The notes: generated by a model not told the origin, from the sequence alone. DNA of 64,000 nucleotides from Mycobacterium gallinarum (GCF_010726765.1 NZ_AP022601.1:4216001-4280000), one strand, 5' to 3'. Positions 8,319 to 17,422 are shown, counted from the stretch's first letter. Made by a program: numbers and translations.

Positions 8319-9518
8319 TCAGACAACAGCGGCGCGCAGCGTCAGCAGAGTGATCTCGCTCGGCGCGAATACCCGAAACGGCGGACCCCAGAAGCCCGTC
8401 CCGCGGCTCGTGTACAGCTGCGTCCGCTCACCGTGGCGACTCAGACCCTGCACCACCGGTTGGTCCAGTCGGACAAGGTAATTGAACGGCCAGATCTGGC
8501 CGCCATGGGTGTGCCCCGACACCTGCAAGTCGACGCCCGCACGCACGGCGCGCCCGACCTGCTTGGGCTGATGGGCGAGAAGGAGGACCGGCAGCGTCGG
8601 GTCGGCACCCGCCAGTGCGGCATCCAGATTTGCGCCGTGCCCGTTCACACCGGAGGCTTTCGCGGTGGCGTCGTCCACCCCGGCGACGACCAGGCGGTCA
8701 CCACCGCGTTCGACGACGATGTGCCGATTGTGCAACGCGTCCCACCCGATGCGCTCCATGTAGTCCAGCCAGCCCTGCGCCTCGCTGAAATACTCGTGGT
8801 TGCCGGTGACGTAGACCCGCGCCGATGTGGCATCCACCGCCGCCAGCGGGCTCGCCTGGTTTTCGCGTACCTCGACGGTTCCGTCGGCGATGTCACCGAC
8901 GTGGCACACGACGTCGGCGCCGAGTTCATTGACCCGCGCGACCACGGCAGCCGACCAGCGCGCCCGGTCGATCGGCCCGTAATGGGTGTCGGTGATGAGC
9001 GCGACGCGCAGTCCGTCCAGACCTCGGCCGAGCCTGGCGATGGCAACGTCGACTTCTCGCACCCGAGGGACTCGCATGGCCTCGGCGTAGCCCCACGCCA
9101 CCAGAACCAGCGTCACGACGAGTACGCCGCCCGCGACCCACCTCGACCGTGCCGGATCCCCGACTCCCCCGGCGAGCAGCAGCAGGCCCGCCACCTGGCC
9201 CAGCACCGACCAGACGAACAGCACCCACGTCGCACCCAGCAGCGCATCGCCTGCGACGGCGGCCCGGTCGGAATGCCGGCGGCCATGGCCGAGCACCATC
9301 AGCGTCGGCAGAGCGCCGGCCGCGGCGACAAAGAGCAGCGTGCCCGCCACGAAGACGGCGGGAGGCCACGCCGTCCCCGCCCCCAGCAGGGTCCACCACG
9401 GCACGGCGAATAGCAGCACCACGATGGTCAAAACCACCGCCAGCCGGCCGAGCTTGCGGGACCGCCGTGGCGGGTCGTCGATCGTTTCGACTACCTCAGC
9501 GGGATTGTCTGTCATCAC
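8319..9518 (-). CDS. membrane metallophosphoesterase
   Basis: 399 aa. Four hydrophobic helices occupy residues about 25-150, followed by a calcineurin-like phosphoesterase domain with the metal-site motifs in order: ITDTHYGP (D-x-H), HVGDIADG (GD), TGNHEYF (GNHE) and GHTHGGQ (GHTH). All five blocks are intact, so a di-metal phosphodiesterase or phosphatase is expected on the cytoplasmic side or facing outward, depending on topology. Related YkuE-type proteins act on lipid-linked phosphates. The architecture, helices then catalytic domain, is typical of actinobacterial members. Confidence 0.88.
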   Translation of the reverse strand: MMTDNPAEVVETIDDPPRRSRKLGRLAVVLTIVVLLFAVPWWTLLGAGTAWPPAVFVAGTLLFVAAAGALPTLMVLGHGRRHSDRAAVAGDALLGATWVLFVWSVLGQVAGLLLLAGGVGDPARSRWVAGGVLVVTLVLVAWGYAEAMRVPRVREVDVAIARLGRGLDGLRVALITDTHYGPIDRARWSAAVVARVNELGADVVCHVGDIADGTVEVRENQASPLAAVDATSARVYVTGNHEYFSEAQGWLDYMERIGWDALHNRHIVVERGGDRLVVAGVDDATAKASGVNGHGANLDAALAGADPTLPVLLLAHQPKQVGRAVRAGVDLQVSGHTHGGQIWPFNYLVRLDQPVVQGLSRHGERTQLYTSRGTGFWGPPFRVFAPSEITLLTLRAAVV

Positions 9519-9563
9519 CGACGACGTTACCGATGGATTCGCGGGCTCGCCGCCGGCCGGCGG

Positions 9564-10901
9564 TCAGGCGAAGTGCGCTTTCCGAATCTGTGCGTGCACC
9601 CCGACCGTCTTGTCGACCACTTGGCTGACGGCGAAGTTCGCCGCCGCGGAGAGATATGCGTAGGCCGTCGGACGATCCATGCCGCGATCGTTCTCCAGGA
9701 AGTTCAGTGCGTTGATCACGGCGCGACGCATCGCGACGTCCAGGTCGCTTCCCTGTTCATTGGCCGCGCCGTCTGGGTCGGACAGCCCGATCGGAATCCA
9801 CGAATCCTGGTTCTCCGCAAAGGGGTACATGAAGGCAACCGACGGTGCATCGGCGGTGCCCTTCTTGCACACCGTGAGGCGGAACGTTCCCCGCAACGAT
9901 CCCTCCATGGCGGTCAGCGCGACTTCGCCGTCGCCCATCGCCATGTGCGGATCGCCGACGTAGAAGAGCGCCCCCTCGGCGAAGACCGGCAGATAGAACG
10001 CCGACCCCGGCCCCAGCAGGCCGATGTCGATGTTCCCGCCGCCCAGCGTCGGCGGTACCGAGTTCGCATTCGGCGAGGTCAACCCCGGAGCGTCCGCGTA
10101 CGCGACGCCCATCATTCCCATGAAGGGCCGCAATGGAAACCGCACTGCCGCCGCGTCACCGAACGGCATCACACCGTTGCCTTCTTCGACTGCGGTGAAC
10201 ACCGACACGTTGCCGTATCTGGCGGGATCCTTGGATTTGCGCCCGTCGGTTGCCGCGGGCGGCATCACCTCGTCCAACCTGACGCCCGCGGGCGCTTCGC
10301 CCTTCGCGGACAACGCAAGCGCCCCTTTACCGTGCCGGCTGGAGACCACGCCATAGGGCACCCGGGGAACCGCCTCCAGCGTCTCGACCTTCAGGACATC
10401 ACCCGGCTGTGCGCCTTCGACGAAGATCGGGCCCGTGACGATGTGCGGTCCGTCGACATCGAAATTGCGTGGGGTGCGCCGGTATCCGGCAGCGATATCG
10501 ATCGCGTCCTTCAGGACGTCTCTTTCGCGTACGCCGTGACCGCCGAAGTACTCGACCGGGTTTCGACCCTGGTCCTCGAGTATGCCTTCGTGCGAAACAG
10601 CGTCGATGGTGACCGTCTGCCCTGACCGCATCTGCAGCACCGACTGCGCGTGCACCGTGGGAACGTAACCCCACAGCACCTGGTCGGGCTCCGAACCGAG
10701 GTAGTGATCGCCCGGCATGGGGCCGCCACCGGGCTGCAGGATCTCACCGGCGCTCGCCGATGCTCCGCCATCCGCGCCCGGGGACGATGCGCATGCGGCG
10801 AGGCCTGCTCCCGCGCTCAGTGCGGCCACCGCCTGAACGAACCGTCGGCGCCCTATCCCCCGCATGATCGTTTCGGCGGCTAGTTCAGCATCACTGTTCA
10901 T
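9564..10901 (-). CDS. exported acetamidase/formamidase-family lipoprotein
   Basis: 445 aa. The N-terminus carries a twin-arginine signal (GRRRFVQAVAAL) and a lipobox ending L-A-A-C-A-S-S, so the protein should be a Tat-exported lipoprotein. The mature part has acetamidase/formamidase (FmdA/AmdA) features: repeated GPI-x-V-E-G-A-x-P-G-D-V-L-like and DPHMAMGDGEVALTAMEG segments. It would hydrolyse short-chain amides to acid and ammonia outside the membrane. ATG 10901 is used; ATG 10865 is an alternative that keeps the twin-arginine motif. It is divergent from two tenA-like genes, which suggests a link to degradation or salvage of an amide-containing heterocycle. Confidence 0.82.
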   Translation of the reverse strand: MNSDAELAAETIMRGIGRRRFVQAVAALSAGAGLAACASSPGADGGASASAGEILQPGGGPMPGDHYLGSEPDQVLWGYVPTVHAQSVLQMRSGQTVTIDAVSHEGILEDQGRNPVEYFGGHGVRERDVLKDAIDIAAGYRRTPRNFDVDGPHIVTGPIFVEGAQPGDVLKVETLEAVPRVPYGVVSSRHGKGALALSAKGEAPAGVRLDEVMPPAATDGRKSKDPARYGNVSVFTAVEEGNGVMPFGDAAAVRFPLRPFMGMMGVAYADAPGLTSPNANSVPPTLGGGNIDIGLLGPGSAFYLPVFAEGALFYVGDPHMAMGDGEVALTAMEGSLRGTFRLTVCKKGTADAPSVAFMYPFAENQDSWIPIGLSDPDGAANEQGSDLDVAMRRAVINALNFLENDRGMDRPTAYAYLSAAANFAVSQVVDKTVGVHAQIRKAHFA

Positions 10902-10980
10902 TCTGTGGGCATTCCCGCATCCGATTTCGGACACATTGCCTGGGCGTAACACTTCTCGACCCTGGACTAGTCTTTCGGGC

Positions 10981-11535
10981 GTGCTCGATGCCCTCTGGAC
11001 CGCCGCGACCCGGCATCCGTTCCTCGACGCGGTGCGCGACGGCACCATCGGCGACGCGGACTTCGACCGGTGGCTGGCGCAGGACGCACTGTTTGTCGCC
11101 GACCTGCTGACCTTTCAGGCGCGGCTGCTCGCGCGGGCGCCGCGCCCGGCTCAGGGGGTGCTCGCGGGGGGATGTGTGGCCCTGGTCGACGAGCTGGACT
11201 GGTTCGAGGTGAAGTCGGCCGAGCGGGGCGTCACCCCGGCGCAGCCCCTGGCGGCGACGGCCGCCTACCGCGAACTGCTGCTGCGGCTCGACACGATGCC
11301 TGTCGACGCGGCACTGACGGCCCTCTGGGTCATCGAGCGGGTGTACCTAGTCGCGTGGTCATCGGCGGTCTCGAGCACTTCACCCCTGCGTGAGTTCGTG
11401 GAGCACTGGACCGCGCCCGGCTTCGCCGCATACGTGGACGCGCTCGGGGAACTGGCAACCCCCGAAGGCCACGACGACGTGGTCGCCGAGGTGCTGACGC
11501 GTGAGGTGGCGTTCTGGGATATGGCACTGGCATGA
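10981..11535 (+). CDS. TenA-like protein, Cys-lacking copy
   Basis: 184 aa from GTG 10981. All-helical TENA/THI-4 fold: HPFLDAVRDGTIGDADFDRWLAQDALFVADL at the start and VLTREVAFWDMAL at the end. The position where TenA_C enzymes carry the nucleophilic Cys reads W-V-I-E-R-V-Y-L, with no cysteine, so this copy belongs to the Cys-less type or is a regulatory or inactive partner. The upstream in-frame ATG at 10864 lies inside the divergent gene and is rejected. Its stop overlaps the ATG of the second copy (ATGA), implying that the two proteins are made together and may form a heteromer. Confidence 0.75.
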   Translation: MLDALWTAATRHPFLDAVRDGTIGDADFDRWLAQDALFVADLLTFQARLLARAPRPAQGVLAGGCVALVDELDWFEVKSAERGVTPAQPLAATAAYRELLLRLDTMPVDAALTALWVIERVYLVAWSSAVSSTSPLREFVEHWTAPGFAAYVDALGELATPEGHDDVVAEVLTREVAFWDMALA

Positions 11536-12146
11536 GCCTCTCCACTCAGCTGTGGTCCGCCAACGGCGAGCTGGCCGCCGCCGCGCTGGCGCATCCGTTC
11601 GTCCGCGGGCTGGGCGACGGCTCGCTGGATCGAGACGTCTTCGCGGGTTACGTCGCACAGGACGCGTTTTTCCTCGAATCCTTCGCCCGCGCTTACGCTT
11701 TGGCGCTGGCTCGCAGCACCGATACCCCCACGCTGATCGCATTGGCCGGCTTGATCTCCGGAGTAGCCGATGAGTTGGGTCTGCACAACTCATACGCCGC
11801 GCGCTGGGGTATCGACATGGCCGGTGTCGAACCGTCACCGGCGACGCTGGCGTACACCGACTTCCTGCTCGCCACCGCCGCGACGTCCGGCCTGGGTGTG
11901 ACACTGGCGGCGATGACACCGTGCATGCGCCTCTACGCCTGGCTCGGGACATCGTTGGATGCAGAGGCGGCGGGACCGTACGCGGAGTGGGTGCAGACCT
12001 ATTCCGATCCCGGCTTCGAGAGCTTGGCGTCCCAGCTGGAGGGGCTACTCGACCAGCACGCCGATGACAGCCCTGCCGTCAGGCAGGCGTACCGACGGGC
12101 AATGGACCTGGAGGTGGCGTTCTTCGAGTCGGCACTGTCACGCTGA
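11532..12146 (+). CDS. TenA-family aminopyrimidine aminohydrolase-like protein
   Basis: 204 aa TENA/THI-4 protein with HPFVRGLGDGSLDRDVFAGYVAQDAFFLESFA and a helix containing T-P-C-M-R-L-Y-A-W-L-G, placing Cys131 where TenA enzymes carry the catalytic cysteine. A C-terminal glutamate (DLEVAFFES) matches the second conserved acid. Known TenA enzymes hydrolyse aminopyrimidines derived from thiamine breakdown, or thiamine itself. It follows the Cys-lacking paralogue with a 4-bp overlap. No thi genes are adjacent, so the substrate could be different from thiamine derivatives. Confidence 0.8.
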   Translation: MSLSTQLWSANGELAAAALAHPFVRGLGDGSLDRDVFAGYVAQDAFFLESFARAYALALARSTDTPTLIALAGLISGVADELGLHNSYAARWGIDMAGVEPSPATLAYTDFLLATAATSGLGVTLAAMTPCMRLYAWLGTSLDAEAAGPYAEWVQTYSDPGFESLASQLEGLLDQHADDSPAVRQAYRRAMDLEVAFFESALSR

Positions 12147-12156
12147 AATCCGTGAG

Positions 12157-13350
12157 CTACTGGCTTGTGTTCAAAGGTGCCGCGTCGGCCATCCTGCGCA
12201 GCTCCTTGCGGTCGGCGTCGGCGCCGCCGAGCGAGGGCAGGCTGAAGCTGGTGTACATCACGCGTCGTTCGCGCTGCACCGGCGGCGCAGCCATGTGCAG
12301 CGTGCACGAGCAGTGCACCGTGACGTCGCCGGTCTCGGTGGCCAGGTCGACGACCGGAAGATCGAGGCCAGGTTGGAGGCTGGGCGCAGGCCAGACGAGG
12401 GCTCGATGTGAACCGGCGACGACGCGGAGCTGACCCGACATCGCGTCGGCGCCGGTGACCGAGATACCGACGGTGAGTCCGCAGCAGTCGTAGCTGTGCC
12501 TGCCAAGCGAACAGTCCTTGTGCCACGGGATGTCCGAAATCCCCTGGACGACGCCGATGGGTTTGTAGAGCGCTTCGAGTCGGTTGCCGTCCCATCCGCC
12601 GGCGACGTGGCCGTCACCCGTCAACGAAGCGATGCGGGTCAGGCGTTCGTCGGCGACCAGTTCGGCAGCGAGCGGAGATTCCTTGTGGAACCGCTGCATT
12701 CGCACCAGCGCACGAGATCCGTCCTTGAGGCCGGCCCACCATGACCGGCCGTCGCCATCGGCGTAACGCGTTGCGGCGACGTCCATTTCGGCGGACACGG
12801 CGGCCATCTCGTCTTCGCTGTACAGACCTTTGATGTGGAGGAAGCCGGCTTGTTCGAGGAACCAGGCCATGTCGGCGGCGGGATCGGCGGGGGTGAACGA
12901 ACGGCTGAGGTCGAGCGGTCCGCCGGCGCGATCCTCGAATTCGATCGCGCCGGTGCGATGGGGTGTCGTGCCGTCGAGTGTGGCCCGGACCAGGAGCCAC
13001 CAATTCAGGACGTCGGAGAGGTGTCCCGTCATATCGAGGGAGCCGCTGGCCAACCAGCCCATCGGGGTGACCTTGTCGGCGACGAGTGCGTCGAGCTGCT
13101 CGGCGTCGACCCGGATGGCGGAGCCGGTTCCCGGACCCCGTGTGACGGCGACGCGGGCATCGTCGGCGCGCAGCGTCCAGGATCGCCCGTCGACGGTGAG
13201 GGTGAGTGGCCGCGGCTGCATCTCCCGCAGCGAAGGACCCAGCCGATCTGTCGCTTCGGCGAACAGCTGAGGCAGTGTGACGTCGAGGAATTCGGCGGGC
13301 TCGATGGATGCGGGCTCGCCGTCGACCCTCATTCGCCTGTCGACCGTCAT
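12157..13350 (-). CDS. SCP2-like / phytanoyl-CoA dioxygenase fusion
   Basis: 397 aa with two parts. Residues about 1-120 look like a sterol-carrier-protein-2-like domain (LTLTVDGRSWTLRADDARVAV ... LDALVADKVTPMGWLASGSL). Residues about 150-397 look like a PhyH-type Fe(II)/2-oxoglutarate dioxygenase, with ISDIPWHKDCSLGRH (H-x-D iron ligands), HCSCTLHMA (distal His) and Q-R-E-R-R-V-M-Y for 2-oxoglutarate binding. A lipid-binding module fused to a hydroxylase suggests a lipid or acyl-CoA substrate. ATG 13350 is chosen; 13332 is an alternative. It is divergent from the fused HadAB-type dehydratase, with 121 bp between them. Confidence 0.78.
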   Translation of the reverse strand: MTVDRRMRVDGEPASIEPAEFLDVTLPQLFAEATDRLGPSLREMQPRPLTLTVDGRSWTLRADDARVAVTRGPGTGSAIRVDAEQLDALVADKVTPMGWLASGSLDMTGHLSDVLNWWLLVRATLDGTTPHRTGAIEFEDRAGGPLDLSRSFTPADPAADMAWFLEQAGFLHIKGLYSEDEMAAVSAEMDVAATRYADGDGRSWWAGLKDGSRALVRMQRFHKESPLAAELVADERLTRIASLTGDGHVAGGWDGNRLEALYKPIGVVQGISDIPWHKDCSLGRHSYDCCGLTVGISVTGADAMSGQLRVVAGSHRALVWPAPSLQPGLDLPVVDLATETGDVTVHCSCTLHMAAPPVQRERRVMYTSFSLPSLGGADADRKELRRMADAAPLNTSQ

Positions 13351-13471
13351 GTGCGTGACCAGCTTAGGCAGGTTGCGGGGGCGCAATCGCAGGATTCCGG
13401 GATCAGGGTGCCTGCGCGTTAGTGTGCTTTGGTCGGCTCCGATCAAGCCGACGGAAGAGTTGAGCCAGTAC

Positions 13472-14503
13472 ATGACTGCACCAGCAGAAACGTCGCCGAT
13501 CGAAGCGCGGGTCGGCCACTACTACCAAATGGACGGCACCTACCTGGTCGGCCGCGAGAAGGTGCGTGAATACGCCCGCGCGGTGCAGGACTATCACCCC
13601 GCGCACTGGGACGTCGCCGCCGCCGCTGAGCTGGGTTATTCGGACGTCGTCGCGCCGGTCACGTTCACGTCGACGCCCGGTATGAAGTGCAACCGACGCA
13701 TGTTCGAGTCGATCGTCGTCGGATACGACACGTACCTGCAGACCGAAGAGGTCTTCGAGCAACACCGCCCGATCGTGGCCGGCGACGAATTGACCATCGA
13801 CGTCGAGCTGACGTCGGTGCGCAGGACGGCGGGCCGGGATTTCATCACCGTCACCAACACGTTCACCGATACCGCAGGCGAGCGCGTGCACACGCTGCAC
13901 ACGACCGTCGTCGGGGTCACCGCCGAGGACATCGACGCGGGGGTCAAGACGGCTGTGCAGAACGCGATGATGCACGACATGAACATCCTGGACATCCCCA
14001 GTGTGGATGGCGAGTACGAGAAAGAACTCCGCCCCGAGGGCGAGATTCGGATCGCCGACGGAGGCTTCACCCGCACGCCGGGGACGCCGTCGTTCGACGA
14101 CGTGAAGGTCGGCGACCAGCTGCCCGTGCACCACACCCGGCTGTCTCGCGGCGACTTGGTGAACTATGCCGGCGTGGCGGGTGACGCCAATCCGATCCAT
14201 TGGGACGAGACCATCGCGAAGCTGGCCGGACTGCCCGACGTGATCGCCCACGGAATGCTGACCATGGGTTTGGGTGCCGGCTTCCATTCCGCTTGGTCGG
14301 GAGATCCCGGCGCGGTGACGCGCTACACGGTTCGGCTGTCTGCGCCGGCCGTTGTGTCCGCCACCGGGGGTACGGACATCGAGTTCAGCGGTCGCGTCAA
14401 GTCGTTGGACCCGGCGACGCGCAGCGGTGTGGTGATCGTTGCCGCGAAGTCGGACGGCAAGAAGATCTTCGGTATGGCGACCATGGACGTCCGCTTCCGC
14501 TGA
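13472..14503 (+). CDS. fused HadA/HadB-type (3R)-hydroxyacyl dehydratase
   Basis: 343 aa with two hot-dog domains. The N-terminal half is HadA-like (VREYARAVQDYHPAHWD, VAPVTFTSTPGMK), and the C-terminal half is a catalytic MaoC/HadB-like domain with Y-A-G-V-A-G-D-A-N-P-I-H-W-D-E and I-A-H-G-M-L-T-M-G, the hydratase-2 motif with its Asp and His. It dehydrates (3R)-hydroxyacyl thioesters, as HadAB does in mycobacterial FAS-II, but as a single polypeptide. ATG 13472 begins the conserved sequence; the longer ORF reading into the divergent promoter is not supported. The carrier (ACP or CoA) cannot be read from sequence. Confidence 0.85.
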   Translation: MTAPAETSPIEARVGHYYQMDGTYLVGREKVREYARAVQDYHPAHWDVAAAAELGYSDVVAPVTFTSTPGMKCNRRMFESIVVGYDTYLQTEEVFEQHRPIVAGDELTIDVELTSVRRTAGRDFITVTNTFTDTAGERVHTLHTTVVGVTAEDIDAGVKTAVQNAMMHDMNILDIPSVDGEYEKELRPEGEIRIADGGFTRTPGTPSFDDVKVGDQLPVHHTRLSRGDLVNYAGVAGDANPIHWDETIAKLAGLPDVIAHGMLTMGLGAGFHSAWSGDPGAVTRYTVRLSAPAVVSATGGTDIEFSGRVKSLDPATRSGVVIVAAKSDGKKIFGMATMDVRFR

Positions 14504-14510
14504 TCGGCGG

Positions 14511-15197
14511 TCACTCGCTGCCGGCGTTCGCGGTGGCCAGGCCCGCCTTCACCTTTCGGGACAGTTCATCGGCGAGGATCTCCTTTTCGCCGTTGAGCAG
14601 CCCGGTGACGGCCAGCGCGGCGACCTGCGCCGGATCGGTCTTCTGCTCTGGCGGGATGTAACTGACCATGTCGGTGTCCATGTAGCCGACGTGCAGGGCG
14701 GCCACGTGAATCCCCTTGGGAGCCAGCTCTGTTCGCATCGCATCGGTGAGAGCCCACGCCGCAGCCTTGGCCGCTGAGTAGGCGCCGGAGGTCGGTGGGT
14801 GGGTCCACGACAGGACCGACAGAACGTTGAGGACGCCGCCGCCGCCGTTGCGCTCGATGATCGGGACGAACTCCCGGCTGACGTTCAGCGTTCCGAAGTA
14901 GTGCGTTTCCATTTCCGCGCGGATGTCGTCGATGGGTCCGTCGAGCAACGTGGCCCGCGTCGAAATGCCGGCGTTGTTCACCAGCACGGTGACGTCGTCG
15001 GCGACGGCCGCCGCACGCCGGATGGACTCCGGATCGGTGACGTCGAGTTGAATTGGCACCACGCCCGGCAGATCGACGGTTTCCGGCCGCCTCGCCGCTG
15101 CGTACACCTTCGCTCCACGCGCTACGAGTTCTGCGGCCAGTTGCCGACCCAGACCTCGATTGGCGCCGGTCACCAATGCGATCACGTTCTGCGTCAT
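14511..15197 (-). CDS. short-chain dehydrogenase/reductase
   Basis: 228 aa classical SDR. TGANRGLG (NAD(P)-binding Gly motif), LVNNAG, Ser in VLSVLSW, and Y-S-A-A-K (catalytic Tyr/Lys) are all present; V-Y-A-A-A-R-R-P suggests NADP preference because of the two arginines after the second strand. ATG 15197 has a strong ribosome binding site (gggag). It is convergent with the HadAB-type gene and divergent from the MFS transporter. The substrate is unknown. Confidence 0.88.
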   Translation of the reverse strand: MTQNVIALVTGANRGLGRQLAAELVARGAKVYAAARRPETVDLPGVVPIQLDVTDPESIRRAAAVADDVTVLVNNAGISTRATLLDGPIDDIRAEMETHYFGTLNVSREFVPIIERNGGGGVLNVLSVLSWTHPPTSGAYSAAKAAAWALTDAMRTELAPKGIHVAALHVGYMDTDMVSYIPPEQKTDPAQVAALAVTGLLNGEKEILADELSRKVKAGLATANAGSE

Positions 15198-15348
15198 CGA
15201 CGTCTCCCTTCCTATGGCGATCACACCGATCGCTCGACTGCAAGAACACACAATGCTCGACTTCGCGTCCCGGCTGGGAGGCAGCGCCTTACAGCTACGA
15301 GCAGATCAGACATGGCCGACGAGGCGCGCGGCGCTTCACGATGGGGAA

Positions 15349-16569
15349 ATGCAATACCACGGACACGTCGTGCGTAGCGCCGCAGCCCTCGCCGCGGCCA
15401 TGGGGATAGGCCGGTTCGCGTACACGCCCATCCTGCCGCTGATGACCGCGCAGGCGGGCATCACGACGCATACCTCCGCGACCCTGGCGACGGCCAACTA
15501 TGCCGGCTACCTCGCGGGCGCACTGGCCGGATCCATCTGGCCTCGACTTGCCCGTTCCGTCGCTGTCTGCCGCGCTTCCCTGGTCGTACTCGTCGCCAGT
15601 CTGGTCGGAATGCCGTTGATCGCCAGCACAATCGAATGGACTTTGCTGCGCGCGTTGGCCGGCGTCGCCAGTGCGCTGGTCTTCGTGATCGCCGTCAACA
15701 CCTTGCTGGAACACCTGCATGAGCGGCCCGCCCATCTCGCCGGCTGGGCACTGGGCGGGGTCGGCGGCGGTATCGCGTTGTCGGCAGTCGTCGTGCTGAC
15801 AAGCGGTCAGTGGCGGTTGGCGTGGTGGACTTCGGCCGCAGCGGCGGCGGTGCTGGCCGCCGTCGCCTGGACCATGCATCCCGCACCAGAAGGGGCGACG
15901 CCGGAGTCGTCAGACCGGCCCGGGCGCCGTCCACCGCATCGTGCCTTCGCGCTGCTCGCGGCGAGCTACACCCTCGAAGGGATCGGGTACATCATCGCGG
16001 GCACGTTCCTGGTCGCCGCGGTCGCACAGGATGCGCCCCACTGGCTCGGTGGCGGGGCGTGGTTGGTGGTCGGCTTGGCGACAGTGCCGTCGGCGGCGCT
16101 ATGGGCTGCACTCAGCTCTCGCTGGTCACACCCCGGTCTGCTCGCGACAGCGCTGTGCGTGCAGGCCACCGGCATCGCCGTGGCCGGCCTGTTCGGCGGG
16201 GTGACCGCAGCACTGGTCGGCGCGGTGCTCTTCGGTGGGACATTCATCGGTGTCAGCACGCTGTCACTGGCGGCCGGGCGTCTGCTGCGCTATCCGCGGG
16301 CTGTCGCGTTGCTGACGGCCGGTTATTCAGTCGGTCAGATCGCCGGACCCGCCGCGGTGAGCCCGTTGCTCCACAACGGTTTTCGTACCGCGATGCTCGT
16401 CGCTGCGGTGGTGGTGTCAGCCGCCGCTCTCGTCGCCGGGCTGATGCGGATCGTCGGCAGGCAACCACACGGATGGGTCACCGAGTCCGAAGTCGCCGAC
16501 ACCTCGGGTGAATTCGTCGATCAGGGCGTGAATCGCGGGGTTGTCCTCACCCCGCCGCCACACCAGTGA
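15349..16569 (+). CDS. MFS transporter, YbfB/YjiJ-like
   Basis: 406 aa with about twelve hydrophobic helices. The N-terminal A-A-A-M-G-I-G-R-F-A-Y-T-P-I-L-P block is characteristic of the YbfB/YjiJ group of major facilitator proteins, and A-L-G-G-V-G-G-G-I-A-L-S forms the sixth-helix region. ATG 15349 follows a gatgggga ribosome binding site. The last 50 codons overlap the 3' end of the convergent LysR gene by 153 bp, an unusually long convergent overlap; the transporter's own C-terminal tail after GLMRIVGR is hydrophilic and may be dispensable. Transport substrate unknown. Confidence 0.82.
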   Translation: MQYHGHVVRSAAALAAAMGIGRFAYTPILPLMTAQAGITTHTSATLATANYAGYLAGALAGSIWPRLARSVAVCRASLVVLVASLVGMPLIASTIEWTLLRALAGVASALVFVIAVNTLLEHLHERPAHLAGWALGGVGGGIALSAVVVLTSGQWRLAWWTSAAAAAVLAAVAWTMHPAPEGATPESSDRPGRRPPHRAFALLAASYTLEGIGYIIAGTFLVAAVAQDAPHWLGGGAWLVVGLATVPSAALWAALSSRWSHPGLLATALCVQATGIAVAGLFGGVTAALVGAVLFGGTFIGVSTLSLAAGRLLRYPRAVALLTAGYSVGQIAGPAAVSPLLHNGFRTAMLVAAVVVSAAALVAGLMRIVGRQPHGWVTESEVADTSGEFVDQGVNRGVVLTPPPHQ

Positions 16570-17349
16570 CCACGTCCACAACGGTGACGGGTTCACCACC
16601 GGTCGACGCACCAGATCTTTCGGCACCGCTTCGTCCTGGCCTTTGGGATTGTTCAGGACCGCGCGGCGCAACCCTCGCGCATGCTCGAAGAACGTCGCTC
16701 CGGTGACACCGCCGTCGTCGGTGCGCATGACACGGGCGCCGGTCGCGGAGGCGAACTGCTCTGCGTAGCGATTCCACGACGACCAACTGGCGGCATCGGA
16801 GTCGACGAGCACCACGGTGTCACCGGCTTCGACGGGGGACTCGTCGGAACCGGCGGCGAGCGCATAGAGCCGGTCGACCCCGAGGAGTCGCGCCTCGAGC
16901 GACAGCTTCTCGAGGTCGCTGTTCTGGACCCAACAGATCGCGAGGTCGAGGCTGCCCTCCGCGACCCGTGCCGCCTGGGCGTGTGACGGCATCACCCAGG
17001 TATCCACCCGCAGCTCAGCCACTCCTGCCGCACGCTGCGCCCAGTCGACCGGGCACCAGTTCACGTAGCCGACACGGACAGGCTGTGATACTCCGAGACC
17101 CATTGCCCGCCTGCGTAATTCGTCGGCATCGCTGACCAACTCCCGCGCATCCGGAAGCAAAGCCGCGCCCGCAGGTGTGAGAACGACCGATCTTCGGTCC
17201 CTTTCGAAGAGGGTCACCTTGAGGTCTTTTTCCAGGGCTTTGATCTGTTGAGACAGCGACGGACCCGCGATGCGCAGACGCTGAGCCGCTCGGCCAAAGT
17301 TCAGTTCCTCGGCGACGGCGACGAAGTAGCGCAGCTGCCGCAGCTCCAT
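16417..17349 (-). CDS. LysR-family transcriptional regulator
   Basis: 310 aa. A typical N-terminal winged helix (MELRQLRYFVAVAEELNFGRAAQRLR ... SLSQQIKALEKDLKVTLFERD) is followed by a substrate-binding domain. It is divergent from the SDR gene at 17464 with 114 bp between, the classic arrangement for a LysR activator and its target. Its 3' end overlaps the MFS gene by 153 bp. Confidence 0.92.
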   Translation of the reverse strand: MELRQLRYFVAVAEELNFGRAAQRLRIAGPSLSQQIKALEKDLKVTLFERDRRSVVLTPAGAALLPDARELVSDADELRRRAMGLGVSQPVRVGYVNWCPVDWAQRAAGVAELRVDTWVMPSHAQAARVAEGSLDLAICWVQNSDLEKLSLEARLLGVDRLYALAAGSDESPVEAGDTVVLVDSDAASWSSWNRYAEQFASATGARVMRTDDGGVTGATFFEHARGLRRAVLNNPKGQDEAVPKDLVRRPVVNPSPLWTWSLVWRRGEDNPAIHALIDEFTRGVGDFGLGDPSVWLPADDPHQPGDESGG

Positions 17350-17371
17350 CGGGTCAGCCTAATAGCCTCGG

Positions 17372-17422
17372 CCTCCCAGCAGGGAGGTGATTCGTCGCGT
17401 CTGCCAGGCATAGCCGCCCTAT
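17372..17422. promoter_or_regulatory. palindromes in LysR/SDR divergent promoter
   Basis: Two dyads lie in the 114-bp gap: CCTCCC-AGCA-GGGAGG at 17372-17387 and ATAG-CCGCC-CTAT at 17410-17422. LysR regulators bind imperfect dyads of this size upstream of their own gene and a divergent target, so these are candidate recognition and activation sites. The assignment is positional only. Confidence 0.4.
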
